From Mycobacterium sp. GA-1285 (lineage in GTDB: Bacteria; Actinomycetota; Actinomycetes; Mycobacteriales; Mycobacteriaceae), in assembly GCF_001499905.1 (NCBI RefSeq), contig NZ_LQIS01000012.1, positions 62,001-126,000 of the forward strand: a DNA stretch of 64,000 bases, written 5' to 3'. The notes under the pieces are model-generated. The model saw only the letters and a list, made by a program, of their open reading frames with translations, did not search any database and had not been told where the DNA came from. This document shows, piece by piece, positions 39,781 to 53,075 of the stretch. Each line of letters opens with the position of its first letter. The first letter of the stretch is position 1. The position numbers and the translations under genes were made by a program.

Positions 39781-41415
39781 CTAGGTGACGAGCGAGACTG
39801 AGGTGCTGCGGCGCAGCTTGCCCGACGGTGTCTTCGGAATGGTGCCGGGACCGAGCACGACGACGTTGCGCGGCCGGACGTCGACCTCGCCCACGACCTC
39901 ATGTGCGACCTGCTGCTCGATCCGGCGTACCTCGGCGGGATCCTGCCAGGAGTTGGACTCCACGGCGACGGCGAACGTCTCCCGGGAGTGGCCCGCGTCG
40001 AGGCGCACGGCGACGGCGCATCCGGGCCGGACCCCCTCGACACGGCATGCGGCGCGCTCGATGTCGGTGGGATAGATGTTGCGGCCCGCCATGATGATGA
40101 CGTCCTTGACGCGGCCGCACACGACGATGTTGCCTTCCTCGGTGATGTAGCCGAGGTCGCCGGTGTCGTACCAGCCGTGCTCGTCCTGCGCCGGGATGAA
40201 TCCGCCCATGGTGATGTAGCCGGGCGTCAGGGATTCACCGCGGAGCTCGATGACGCCGACGCCGCGCGGAGGCATCACGTTGCCCTGCTCGTCGATGACC
40301 CGGGCCTCGAGGTCCCGCAGCAGCGGTCCCAGCGAGGCCAGCCGTCGGGTGTTGCCCTTGGTCGCGGGCACGGCGCGGCGCAGCGCGGCCAGCAGATCGG
40401 CGTCGACCTCGTCGACGACGAGACCCGCGCCGCACGGCGAGAACGACACCGCCAGCGTCGTCTCGGCCATACCGTAGGCGGGCAGGATGGCGTCGGGACG
40501 CAACCCGAACGGCTTACCCGCATCCAGCAGGTCCTCGACGTCGGCGGGCTCGACGGGCTCGGCGCCCGACAGCGCGAACCGCAGCGTCGACAGGTCGAAC
40601 TCACCCGGCCTGGCCTGACGGCGCAACCGTTTGGCGAACAGCGCATAGGCGAAGTTCGGCGCCGCGGTCATCGTGCCCTTGTACTTGTCGATCAGCTTGG
40701 CCCACAGCAGGGTGTCGCGCAGGAAGTCCATCGGCGTGACCTTGACCAGTTCCGCGCCGAAGTACATCGGGATGGTCAGGAAGCCGACCATGCCCATGTC
40801 GTGGAAGCACGGCAACCAGCTGACCATGACGTCCTTCTCGACGTCGTACTCGGCGCCGATGAACATCGCCTCGGCGTTGGAGTAGATGTTTCGGTGCGTG
40901 ATCTGGACTGCCTTCGGAGATCCAGTCGAGCCGCTCGTCAATTGCATCAGCGCGAGATCGTCCTCACCGACGTCGATCGGGTCGATCGGTTCGGACGCCA
41001 TCAGATCAGACACCGTGAGGACCTTGATGCCCTGCTCCTCGAGCACCGGCACGGCGACCAGGAAGGGCTCGGAGACGATCACGGCCTTGGCCTCGATCAT
41101 CCGCACGACGTTCATCGTGTCTTCGGCCCAGAGCGCGAGGTCGGTGCGCGGCGTCGGCTGGTGCAACATGGTCAAGCTGGCGCCGCGCATCCACAAACCC
41201 TGCGCCGTGGGAGCGATCTCCACCGGGAAGCCGGCCAGAACGCCGACCGCGTCGCCGAGGCCGACGCCGGCCTTCTCGAGGCCGCCCGCGATACAGCGAG
41301 CCCGCTCGTGCACCTCACCCCAGGTATGGCGGACGGGTTCGTGCGGCTCACCGGTCACCATGCCCGTCGTCACGGTGCGGGCATTGCGATACATCTTCTC
41401 GGTGAATCGGCTCAC
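39781..41415 (-). CDS. pks16: Acyl-CoA/AMP ligase (pks16-type)
   Basis: A 544-residue adenylate-forming enzyme activating a fatty or carboxylic acid. Core motifs are [19 protein letters not shown] (P-loop), [12 protein letters not shown] (A5), YDTGDLGYI (A7) and the C-terminal KTPSGKLRR (A10) with the catalytic lysine. Despite the historical name Pks16 in M. tuberculosis (Rv1013), it is a fatty-acyl-AMP/CoA ligase, not a polyketide synthase. GTG 41415 follows GAGGAGG closely and gives the family N-terminus ([11 protein letters not shown]). The in-frame extension to 41526 is dissimilar. Confidence 0.88.
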   Translation of the reverse strand: MSRFTEKMYRNARTVTTGMVTGEPHEPVRHTWGEVHERARCIAGGLEKAGVGLGDAVGVLAGFPVEIAPTAQGLWMRGASLTMLHQPTPRTDLALWAEDTMNVVRMIEAKAVIVSEPFLVAVPVLEEQGIKVLTVSDLMASEPIDPIDVGEDDLALMQLTSGSTGSPKAVQITHRNIYSNAEAMFIGAEYDVEKDVMVSWLPCFHDMGMVGFLTIPMYFGAELVKVTPMDFLRDTLLWAKLIDKYKGTMTAAPNFAYALFAKRLRRQARPGEFDLSTLRFALSGAEPVEPADVEDLLDAGKPFGLRPDAILPAYGMAETTLAVSFSPCGAGLVVDEVDADLLAALRRAVPATKGNTRRLASLGPLLRDLEARVIDEQGNVMPPRGVGVIELRGESLTPGYITMGGFIPAQDEHGWYDTGDLGYITEEGNIVVCGRVKDVIIMAGRNIYPTDIERAACRVEGVRPGCAVAVRLDAGHSRETFAVAVESNSWQDPAEVRRIEQQVAHEVVGEVDVRPRNVVVLGPGTIPKTPSGKLRRSTSVSLVT

Positions 41416-41832
41416 GACGACCTCCTCGGATTCTGGAGCCGCTGCGCCTGCGGCAGGGGGCTCAGCGCAAATGCCCTCGTCATATGCTCCGCCTGATCCC
41501 AGACGCGTTCGCGAAGGCACGCACACGAATCGGAAGCGGTTACGTCTCGAAATGGTGATGCACCCAAGCTCTGGCCATGTCCGCCTTCACCATGTCCGAC
41601 GAGGCGCCCACCGAGGTCTGCGGCGGGAAACGAAGTCGTGTCCGATGCATGCGAGCTGATCTTCACCATCGGTCATCTTATGCAACTCTTAAGTAGCCGC
41701 CAAACTCACGCGACATTTGAGGTCTGGGTCACATCAAGTCGTGATCAAACCGCTGTCCAGCGCTCACCTGGGTACAGGTCTCTCCCGGCAGATTCGTACC
41801 GGAGTGTGCGCTCGCGGATGAGGAGTGACGGG
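41416..41832. other. Intergenic region with no gene seen
   Basis: This 417-bp stretch lies between the ispE stop and the pks16-type start, both on the minus strand. I see no credible coding frame, RNA gene or large repeat in it. It presumably holds the pks16 promoter, but I cannot assign its elements. Confidence 0.6.
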
Positions 41833-42807
41833 TCACGCCGAGGCCGATGGCGTCGGCACCACCCGCGCGCCGTGGACGGGTCCGCTGGCCACTCGCACGG
41901 TGCGGCAGACACCCGCCCCCGCCAGCTGCGCGCCGACGTCGACCGCTTGGCCCGCCGACGCACACAGGAACGCGCACGTCGGCCCCGATCCCGACACGAT
42001 GCCTGCCAACGCCCCGGCCTCGGTGCCCGCACGCAGCGTTCGACGCAAGCCCGGGTCGAGGCTCAGTGCCGCAGGCTGCAGGTCGTTGCCGAGCAGCGGA
42101 GCGAGTTGAGCCGCATCGCCGGACGCCAGCGCGGCCAGCACCGGTTCGGGGTCGTCCAGCCGCGGCGGTGCCTCACGAGCCGGCCCCGCCGACTCGCGCA
42201 GCCGGTCGATCTCGGCGAAGACCGCCGGTGTCGAGAGTCCACCGTCGGCGAAGGCCAGCACCCAGTGAAACGTCGTGCGAGCCAACACCGTCGCCAGCTC
42301 CTCACCGCGACCGGTGCCCAACGCCGTGCCCCCGTGAAGTGCGAAAGGCACGTCGCTGCCCAGCCGGGCCGCCAGCGCATGCAGGTCGCGACGCGGTACG
42401 CCCAACTCCCACAGCGTGTTCATCGCGACCAGCACCGCCGCCGCGTCAGCGCTGCCGCCGGCCATACCACCGGCGACCGGTATGGACTTCTCGATCGAGA
42501 TCGCCACATCCGGCGCCCGCCCCACGTGTTCGGCCATCAGCTCCGCCGCCTGCCACGCGAGGTTGCGCTCGTCGGCAGGCAGCGACTCGGCCCCTTCACC
42601 GGACATCTCCAGCGACAGCATGTCGGCGTTGCTGACGGTGACCTCGTCGAGCAGTGAGACGGCGTGGAACACGGTCGTGAGCTCGTGGTAGCCGTCGTCG
42701 CGGCGGTCACCCACCTCCAGGTACAGGTTGACCTTGCCGGGCACCCGCACGGTGACCGACCCCGTCGGCACCCACTCGGAGGCGGTGTTCCCGTTCCAGC
42801 CCGGCAC
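41833..42807 (-). CDS. ispE: 4-diphosphocytidyl-2-C-methyl-D-erythritol kinase
   Basis: A 324-residue GHMP kinase of the MEP isoprenoid pathway, phosphorylating CDP-ME at the 2-hydroxyl. The first motif is [22 protein letters not shown], the glycine-rich ATP motif is [16 protein letters not shown], and the C-terminal motif is [17 protein letters not shown] 42807 is supported by a TAGTGT -10 element ending 6 nt upstream, a leaderless arrangement. In M. tuberculosis ksgA is directly upstream; here a kinase gene on the opposite strand is between them. Confidence 0.95.
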   Translation of the reverse strand: MPGWNGNTASEWVPTGSVTVRVPGKVNLYLEVGDRRDDGYHELTTVFHAVSLLDEVTVSNADMLSLEMSGEGAESLPADERNLAWQAAELMAEHVGRAPDVAISIEKSIPVAGGMAGGSADAAAVLVAMNTLWELGVPRRDLHALAARLGSDVPFALHGGTALGTGRGEELATVLARTTFHWVLAFADGGLSTPAVFAEIDRLRESAGPAREAPPRLDDPEPVLAALASGDAAQLAPLLGNDLQPAALSLDPGLRRTLRAGTEAGALAGIVSGSGPTCAFLCASAGQAVDVGAQLAGAGVCRTVRVASGPVHGARVVPTPSASA

Positions 42808-42813
42808 GGCACG

Positions 42814-42881
42814 ACACTATCGAAAGGGCACCGGTGGCGGGCAGCCGTCTCAGAGGCGCGCCCGGTCGTCGACACTAGTCT
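42814..42881. promoter_or_regulatory. Divergent leaderless promoters for ispE and the kinase gene
   Basis: On the minus strand TAGTGT (42819-42814) ends 6 nt before the ispE GTG. On the plus strand TAGTCT (42876-42881) ends 6 nt before the kinase GTG at 42888. Both fit the mycobacterial TANNNT -10 and imply that each mRNA begins at its start codon. Confidence 0.55.
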
Positions 42882-42887
42882 GAGCTC

Positions 42888-43679
42888 GTGCTGTCCGCCG
42901 GCGACCGGTTCGACGACTACGTGGTCGACGAGGTCCTCGGCCACGGCGGATCCGCCACCGTCTACCGGGTACACGACACCCGGAACCGCGCGGGGGTCGT
43001 CGCGCTCAAGATCCTCGACGAGCACGCTCGCGATCGGGCCCACGCTGCGCGGCTGCGGCGGGAGTTCGAGTTCGCACACCGGCTCGACCACCCCCACATC
43101 GTGACCGTGTACGAGCGGGGCCCGGGATGGCTGACGATGGAATTCGTCCCCGGCGGCGGAGTGCAGCGGCTGCCGACGGTTCCCCAGCGCCTGAACGCCC
43201 TCGGCCAGATCGCCGACGCGCTGGACTACATCCACAACCGCGCGATCGTGCACTGCGACGTCAAACCCGCCAACATCCTGGTCGAACCCGACGGCTCACG
43301 CGCCGTGCTGATCGACTTCGGGGTGGCGGTCGAGATCACCGACGACATCGGCCGCCGCCCGACGCAGGCGGAGGCCTCGCTGCCGTACTCGGCGCCGGAG
43401 CTGATCGCGGGTCGGGCGCCATCGGAGGCGACCGACGAATATGCGTTGGCCTGCACGGCGGTCGAACTGATCACGGGGTCACCGCCGTTCCGCGAGGATT
43501 CCCGGGTCGGGCTGGTCGAGGCGCACCTGCATCGCCCGCCACCGCGGTTCTCGCGTGAGTTCGACTGGCTGCCACGGGCTTTCGACTCGGTTGTGGCGAA
43601 GGCACTGGCGAAGGCGCCCGCGGACCGTTACCAGTCCTGCCGCGAGTTCATCGCGCTGGTCGTCCGGGCATTGCAGTAG
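42888..43679 (+). CDS. Soluble serine/threonine protein kinase, non-RD type
   Basis: A 263-residue kinase consisting of little more than the catalytic domain, with no transmembrane helix or sensor domain. Visible motifs are the glycine loop GHGGSATVYRVHD, the lysine in ALKILDE, the catalytic loop HCDVKPANIL (Asp and Asn present, but Cys replaces the Arg of HRD), DFGV and SAPE. Non-RD kinases often do not need activation-loop phosphorylation. It is inserted on the opposite strand between ispE and ksgA, which are adjacent in M. tuberculosis. Its stop is 9 bp from the end of ksgA. Targets are unknown. Confidence 0.85.
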   Translation: MLSAGDRFDDYVVDEVLGHGGSATVYRVHDTRNRAGVVALKILDEHARDRAHAARLRREFEFAHRLDHPHIVTVYERGPGWLTMEFVPGGGVQRLPTVPQRLNALGQIADALDYIHNRAIVHCDVKPANILVEPDGSRAVLIDFGVAVEITDDIGRRPTQAEASLPYSAPELIAGRAPSEATDEYALACTAVELITGSPPFREDSRVGLVEAHLHRPPPRFSREFDWLPRAFDSVVAKALAKAPADRYQSCREFIALVVRALQ

Positions 43680-43688
43680 ATCGACGTG

Positions 43689-45739
<2,051 letters not shown>

Positions 45740-45786
45740 CTATCGGACGGAGCGCCGCGCCCTTGCGGTGCTCGCTTTCGGTCACA

Positions 45787-45818
45787 GCACGGTAACGGAG
45801 AGGCACGGTAACGGAGAG
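45787..45818 (-). repeat. Perfect 16-bp tandem repeat upstream of rpfB
   Basis: GCACGGTAACGGAGAG occurs twice head to tail (45787-45802 and 45803-45818), 66 bp before the rpfB TTG. Together with GTCAC at 45781 it gives GTCAC-N6-GTAAC, a direct-repeat arrangement like sites described for the response regulator MtrA, which is reported to act on rpf genes. Confidence 0.6.
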
Positions 45819-45826
45819 GCCGCGAG

Positions 45827-46675
45827 TCAGCAACTCGCAAGGCCGTAGGCGCGCTCGGCTGTGGTGGTGGTTTCGCGCGCGACGACCTCGGCCGGCTTAC
45901 CGACGATCTCCGCCAACGCCCGAACTGTGTAAGGAATGCAGTAAGGCTCGTTGGGTGCGCCGCGGTACGGGTGGGGCGTCAGAAACGGCGCGTCGGTCTC
46001 GACGAGCATTTGCCCGGGCGGGATCAGCCTCGCGGCTTCCCGCAGGGCTTCGGCGTTCTTGAAGCTGACGGTGCCCGACAGACTCAGTAGCCAGCCCGCC
46101 TCGACGCAGCGACGCGCCATCTCCGGACCCGAGGAGAAGCAGTGGAAGATCACGGTCTCGGGGGCGCCTTCGGCGGCCAGCACGTCGAGCACCTGGTCGT
46201 CGGCCTCCCTGTTGTGGATCATCAGCGGCTTACCGGTCCGTTTGGCCAGGTCGATGTGCCAGGCGAAAGCCTCCCGCTGGGTGGCGGGTTCCGCGCAGCC
46301 CTCCAGCTTGCCCGGCCAGTACAGGTCCAGCCCGGTCTCGCCGATCGCGACGACGCGGGGATGTCCGGCGAGTCGCTCGATGACGGTCTTGGCTTCGTCG
46401 GTCAGGCCGCCGGTCCGCGTCGGGTGCAGCGCGACCGCGGCGTAGACCCGCTCGTCCGCCTCCGCGGCGCCGGTGACCCAGCGTGCGGAGTCGAGGTCGT
46501 CGGCGATGGTGACGACCGCCCGGACACCGACCGCAGCGGCGCGGTCGACGATGGCGGTGACGTCGGCCGCGTCCGACGCACCGCACGCATCGAGATGGGT
46601 GTGCGCGTCGATCAGCGGGCTCAGCGGAGGCGGGGCCGGGGGCTGCTCCCTTCTGCCTGAGCGCTTCACGTTCAC
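45827..46675 (-). CDS. tatD: TatD-family metal-dependent deoxyribonuclease
   Basis: A 282-residue TIM-barrel metallohydrolase. Metal ligands appear in LIDAHTHLDAC, in GETGLDLYW, in LMIHNREADD, in IFHCFSSG and in VETDAPFLTP. TatD proteins are 3'-5' DNases involved in DNA repair. The GTG at 46675 is chosen because a TATGGT -10 element ends 6 nt before it. The much longer open frame upstream is antisense to metG and not real. It is divergent from metG with 24 bp between the start codons. Confidence 0.9.
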   Translation of the reverse strand: MNVKRSGRREQPPAPPPLSPLIDAHTHLDACGASDAADVTAIVDRAAAVGVRAVVTIADDLDSARWVTGAAEADERVYAAVALHPTRTGGLTDEAKTVIERLAGHPRVVAIGETGLDLYWPGKLEGCAEPATQREAFAWHIDLAKRTGKPLMIHNREADDQVLDVLAAEGAPETVIFHCFSSGPEMARRCVEAGWLLSLSGTVSFKNAEALREAARLIPPGQMLVETDAPFLTPHPYRGAPNEPYCIPYTVRALAEIVGKPAEVVARETTTTAERAYGLASC

Positions 46676-46681
46676 CGCCAC

Positions 46682-46691
46682 ACCATAAGCT
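46682..46691. promoter_or_regulatory. Overlapping divergent -10 boxes for tatD and metG
   Basis: The minus strand TATGGT (46687-46682) ends 6 nt before the tatD GTG. The plus strand TAAGCT (46686-46691) ends 8 nt before the metG ATG. The two -10 elements overlap by the shared TA at 46686-46687. Both genes would be leaderless. Confidence 0.55.
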
Positions 46692-46699
46692 GAGTTCAA

Positions 46700-49605
<2,906 letters not shown>

Positions 49606-49613
49606 GCAACCGA

Positions 49614-49629
49614 TGTGACGCACGTCACA
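49614..49629. promoter_or_regulatory. CRP-type palindrome TGTGA-N6-TCACA
   Basis: TGTGACGCACGTCACA is a perfect 16-bp palindrome with the canonical CRP/FNR half-sites. It ends three bases before the ECF41-type -35 element of the following operon, in a position suited to an upstream activator or repressor. Confidence 0.65.
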
Positions 49630-49632
49630 TAT

Positions 49633-49659
49633 TGTCACGCCCCGCCGACGGCCGGTGTC
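49633..49659 (+). promoter_or_regulatory. ECF41-type promoter of the first flavoprotein-sigma operon
   Basis: TGTCACG (49633-49639) is followed after exactly 16 bp by TGTC (49656-49659). This is the arrangement reported for ECF41 autoregulated promoters (TGTCACA-N16-CGTC). The ATG at 49668 is only 8 bp further, so the mRNA may have little or no leader. Confidence 0.75.
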
Positions 49660-49667
49660 TAGAGGGC

Positions 49668-50873
49668 ATGACTGGATTCATCGCACGCACACACGAATTC
49701 CACCTCACTCGGGTCGTCGTCATCGGCGGCGGCTACTCCGGGGTCCTGGCGGCCAACCACCTTCGCGTACGCGACAACGTCGACGTCACGCTGGTCAACC
49801 CAAGGCCCAAGTTCGTCGAGCGAATCCGGCTGCACCAGATGGTGGCGGGCGGGTACGACGCCGGAGTCGACTACGGCACGCTGCTCGGCGAGGGCATCCG
49901 GCTCGTGATCGACACCGCGGTCCGCATCGACACCGCAGCGCGCACCGTCCGTCTGGCCTCCGGTCGCGAGCTCGACTACGACTTCGTCATCTACGCCGTC
50001 GGGAGCACCGGCACCGTTCCGACAGCCATCCCCGGGGCAGCCCAATTCGCCTATCCCATCGCCGAACTCGAACAGGCGCAGCGGCTGCGCACCGCACTGG
50101 AACAACTCCATCCCGCCGCTCCCATCACCGTCGTCGGCGCCGGCCTGACGGGTATCGAGACCGCCGCGGAACTCGCCGAGCAGGGCCGCAACGTGACGCT
50201 GGTCTGCGGTGGGCGCCTGGGGCCGTCACTGTCCGAACCTGGCCGACGCTCCACCGCCAGGACTCTGGCCAAGCTCGGCGTGACGCTCATGGAGAACGAC
50301 ACGGTCGCCGAGCTACGCGCCGACGCGGTCGTCTTTGCCGACGGCGCGGTGCGCCCGACCGCACTCACCGTATGGACCGCCGGGTTCGGCGTGCCGGACC
50401 TCGCGACCGTGAGCGGCCTCCGCACCGACGACATAGGTCGCCTCATCACCGACGAGACTCTGACCAGCGTTGACGACGAGCGTATCGTCGCCGTCGGTGA
50501 CTGCGCGGCCCCGTCGAACGAGCCGCTGCGGATGTGCTGTGCCACAGCGACGCAGCTCGCCCCGCAGGCGGCGAACACCGTGCTGAGCCGTGTAGCCGGG
50601 ACCACGCCGGTCGAGTTCGAGTACGCGTACGCCGGGTCCTGCATCAGCTTGGGTCGGCGGGCCGCAACGGTGCAGTTCACTCGCAAGGACGACACCCCGG
50701 TGAACGTGTACTTCGCGGGACGAGCGGTCGCTACGTTCAAGGAAGCGGTCTGCAAGGGCACGCTGTGGGCGCTGCGGCGCTCGGCCCGCAAACCGGACTG
50801 GACATTCTGGCTCAAGGGCGGTCCGCGGCCTCACCAGCCGGTGCTGCCCTCGAAGGTGGTCACGCAGACGTGA
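49668..50873 (+). CDS. NDH-2-like FAD/NAD(P) oxidoreductase, first copy
   Basis: A 401-residue two-dinucleotide-fold flavoprotein: FAD motif VVVIGGGYSGVLAA at about 16-29, NAD(P) motif TVVGAGLTGIETAAEL near 160, and the FAD-binding ERIVAVGDCAAP near 280. It is of the type II NADH dehydrogenase/ferredoxin reductase class, without a membrane anchor segment that I can see. ECF41 sigma genes are typically linked to such oxidoreductases (COE genes), so it is probably the sole regulon member. Its TGA overlaps the sigma-factor GTG. A paralogous copy is at 51903. Confidence 0.85.
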   Translation: MTGFIARTHEFHLTRVVVIGGGYSGVLAANHLRVRDNVDVTLVNPRPKFVERIRLHQMVAGGYDAGVDYGTLLGEGIRLVIDTAVRIDTAARTVRLASGRELDYDFVIYAVGSTGTVPTAIPGAAQFAYPIAELEQAQRLRTALEQLHPAAPITVVGAGLTGIETAAELAEQGRNVTLVCGGRLGPSLSEPGRRSTARTLAKLGVTLMENDTVAELRADAVVFADGAVRPTALTVWTAGFGVPDLATVSGLRTDDIGRLITDETLTSVDDERIVAVGDCAAPSNEPLRMCCATATQLAPQAANTVLSRVAGTTPVEFEYAYAGSCISLGRRAATVQFTRKDDTPVNVYFAGRAVATFKEAVCKGTLWALRRSARKPDWTFWLKGGPRPHQPVLPSKVVTQT

Positions 50874-51775
50874 CCACCACACAGGGCGAACATGCCGAGC
50901 GGTTCACCGTCTTTCGGCCGCTGCTGTTCACGATCGCCTACGAGATCCTGGGCAGCGCAACCGAATCCGACGATGTGCTGCAGGACAGCTATCTCCGATG
51001 GGCCGAGGTCGATCTCGACACGGTGCGCGACACGAAGTCGTACCTGGCGCAACTGGTGACCCGCGAAGCTCTGAACGCGCTGCGCACCAGGTCACGTCGG
51101 CGCGAGGAGTACGTCGGTCCGTGGCTCCCTGAACCGCTGCTGCTCGAATCTCGTGACGCCGCGTCCGATGTCGTGCTGGCCGAATCGGTTTCAATGGCGA
51201 TGCTGGTGCTGCTCGAGACACTGACACCCGACGAGCGCGCTGTGTTCGTGCTGCGCGAGGTGTTCGGCTTCGACTACGACGAGATCGCGGGCGCGGTAGG
51301 CAGATCCGCGTCGACCGTGCGTCAAATGGCGCACCGCGCTCGTGAACACGTCCACGCGCGGCGCAACCGCTTCGGCCCGGTGGACGAACGGCGCACCGAG
51401 CAGATCACCGAACAGTTTCTGGCCGCGGCGTCCACCGGTGACCTGGAGGGTCTGATGTCGTTGCTGTCCCCCGGCGTCACCTGGACCGCGGACCACGGCG
51501 GGAAGGCCACCGCCATCCGCAGGCCGGTGGTCGGTGCGCGCAGGGTGGCCGCGCTCATGGCACGGCTGTTCGCGGTGGCCAAGGAGACGCCGGCGATGCG
51601 CTTCGAGACGGCGATCTACAACAGCGCGCCTGCCGTCGTCATCTACACCGGCGATCACCTGGAAGGCCTCTTCGTCTTTGAGGTGATCGACGACAAGATC
51701 ACCAACCTGTACGCCGTGCGTAATCCGGATAAACTCGCGGGCATCGCGATCCCCCGCAGCATCAGCCGCGAGTGA
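50870..51775 (+). CDS. ECF41-family sigma factor with SnoaL-like C-terminal domain, first copy
   Basis: A 301-residue extracytoplasmic-function sigma factor. Region 2 (about 12-75) has ILGSATESDDVLQDSYLRW and region 4 (about 120-170) has TPDERAVFVLREVFGF and the helix-turn-helix. The C-terminal NTF2/SnoaL-like domain (about 185-290) is the intramolecular regulator typical of ECF41. Family hallmarks are present: WLPEP in the linker and NPDKL near the end; the third motif, DGGGR, is altered to DHGGK. GTG 50870 overlaps the upstream stop (GTGA). ECF41 factors lack a classical anti-sigma factor. Confidence 0.88.
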   Translation: MTTTQGEHAERFTVFRPLLFTIAYEILGSATESDDVLQDSYLRWAEVDLDTVRDTKSYLAQLVTREALNALRTRSRRREEYVGPWLPEPLLLESRDAASDVVLAESVSMAMLVLLETLTPDERAVFVLREVFGFDYDEIAGAVGRSASTVRQMAHRAREHVHARRNRFGPVDERRTEQITEQFLAAASTGDLEGLMSLLSPGVTWTADHGGKATAIRRPVVGARRVAALMARLFAVAKETPAMRFETAIYNSAPAVVIYTGDHLEGLFVFEVIDDKITNLYAVRNPDKLAGIAIPRSISRE

Positions 51776-51799
51776 CCTCTGCCACATTCGGGCTCGAGA

Positions 51800-51826
51800 T
51801 GTCACACTGCCCAAGTGCCCGGTGTC
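51800..51826 (+). promoter_or_regulatory. ECF41-type promoter of the second flavoprotein-sigma operon
   Basis: TGTCACA (51800-51806), exactly 16 bp, then TGTC (51823-51826). The pattern is the same as at 49633, but here the ATG is 76 bp further downstream and no CRP-type palindrome accompanies it. Confidence 0.78.
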
Positions 51827-51902
51827 TCGAGGTTAGACCGGCTCTCAGCCGAACCGCCACCCCCGGCGGCCACGGCGAGCCGGATGACCCGAGGAGATCG
51901 AC

Positions 51903-53075
51903 ATGACCGAGATGACCAACAACGTCGTTGTGATCGGCGGCGGTTACGCCGGGGTGATGGCGGCCAACCGGCTCGCCCCGCACGCCCGCGTCACCGTGGT
52001 GAACCCGCGCGCCGAGTTCGTCGAACGTATTCGCCTGCACCAGCTGGTCGCGGGCAACGACGACGCCGTCGCCGACTACGCGGACGTGCTGTCACCCGCC
52101 GTGCGGCTCGTGGTCGACGGGGCTTCGCGGATCGACGCCGCCGCCCGTACCGTCACGCTGACGTCCGGCACGGCACTGCCGTACGACTATCTGGTGTATG
52201 CCGTCGGCAGCACGGGCACCGTCCCGGCGGCGGTACCGGGTGCCGCCGAGTTCGCCTATCCACTCAGTGAATTGGAGCAGGCACAACGGCTGACCGTGCG
52301 GATGGCCGATGTACCGCTCTCGGCGCCGGTGGTGGTGGTCGGCGGCGGGTTGACCGGCATCGAGGCCGCGGCCGAGTTGGCCGAAACCGGCCGGGCGGTC
52401 ACGCTGGTGACCGACGTGCTCGGGCCGTCGTTGGCGGCCAGCGGGCGTCGGTCTGTGGCCAAGCGGCTGGCCAAGCTGCGCGTCACGGTGCACGAAGGCA
52501 GTGCCGTCGCCGAGGTTCTCGTCGATCGGGTCGTGCTGGCCGACGGGCGCTCGGTGCCGAGTGCGGTGACGGTGTGGACGGCCGGCTTCGGTGTGCCGCG
52601 CTTGGCCGCGGCAAGTGGGCTGACCACCGATGGGCTCGGACGGCTGCTCACCGACGAGACGCTGACCAGCGTCGACAACGACCGCATCGTCGGTGCCGGC
52701 GACGCGGTGTCACCGTCGGACGTGCCCTATCGGATGAGCTGCCAGGCCAGCCTGCCGATGGGCGCCGTGGCGGCGAACACGATCATCAGCCGAATCAAGG
52801 GTTGCGAACCCGCCGGCATCACCGTCCCGATGGCCGCCCAGTGCATCAGCGTGGGACGCGGCGCGGGCACGGTGCAGTTTCATCGCAAGGACGACACCCC
52901 CACCGGCCTCTACATCGGCGGTCGGGCCGGCGCCTTCGTCAAGGAACAGGTGTGCCGGTTGACGCTGAAGTGGATGGCCGCCGAGGCCAGGCGGCCGGGA
53001 TCATACGACCGCTACACGGGCCACGACCGCAGCCCGCAGCTGGCCCACACCGCCGAGCGGGCACCGGCCCGATGA
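51903..53075 (+). CDS. NDH-2-like FAD/NAD(P) oxidoreductase, second copy
   Basis: A 390-residue paralog of the flavoprotein at 49668 with the same motifs: NVVVIGGGYAGVMAANRL at the start, VVVVGGGLTGIEAAAEL in the middle and RIVGAGDAVSP for the second FAD contact. The two proteins align over their whole length (shared NPRxEFVERIRLHQLVAG and VYAVGSTGTVP). The ATG follows CGAGGAGA. Its stop overlaps the second sigma-factor ATG by 4 nt (ATGA). Confidence 0.86.
   Translation: MTEMTNNVVVIGGGYAGVMAANRLAPHARVTVVNPRAEFVERIRLHQLVAGNDDAVADYADVLSPAVRLVVDGASRIDAAARTVTLTSGTALPYDYLVYAVGSTGTVPAAVPGAAEFAYPLSELEQAQRLTVRMADVPLSAPVVVVGGGLTGIEAAAELAETGRAVTLVTDVLGPSLAASGRRSVAKRLAKLRVTVHEGSAVAEVLVDRVVLADGRSVPSAVTVWTAGFGVPRLAAASGLTTDGLGRLLTDETLTSVDNDRIVGAGDAVSPSDVPYRMSCQASLPMGAVAANTIISRIKGCEPAGITVPMAAQCISVGRGAGTVQFHRKDDTPTGLYIGGRAGAFVKEQVCRLTLKWMAAEARRPGSYDRYTGHDRSPQLAHTAERAPAR

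Noticed and set aside
39901..41496. 531-codon open frame antisense to the acyl-CoA ligase
   Set aside because: Low-complexity Arg/His/Asp translation without motifs; the ligase motifs on the minus strand are complete.
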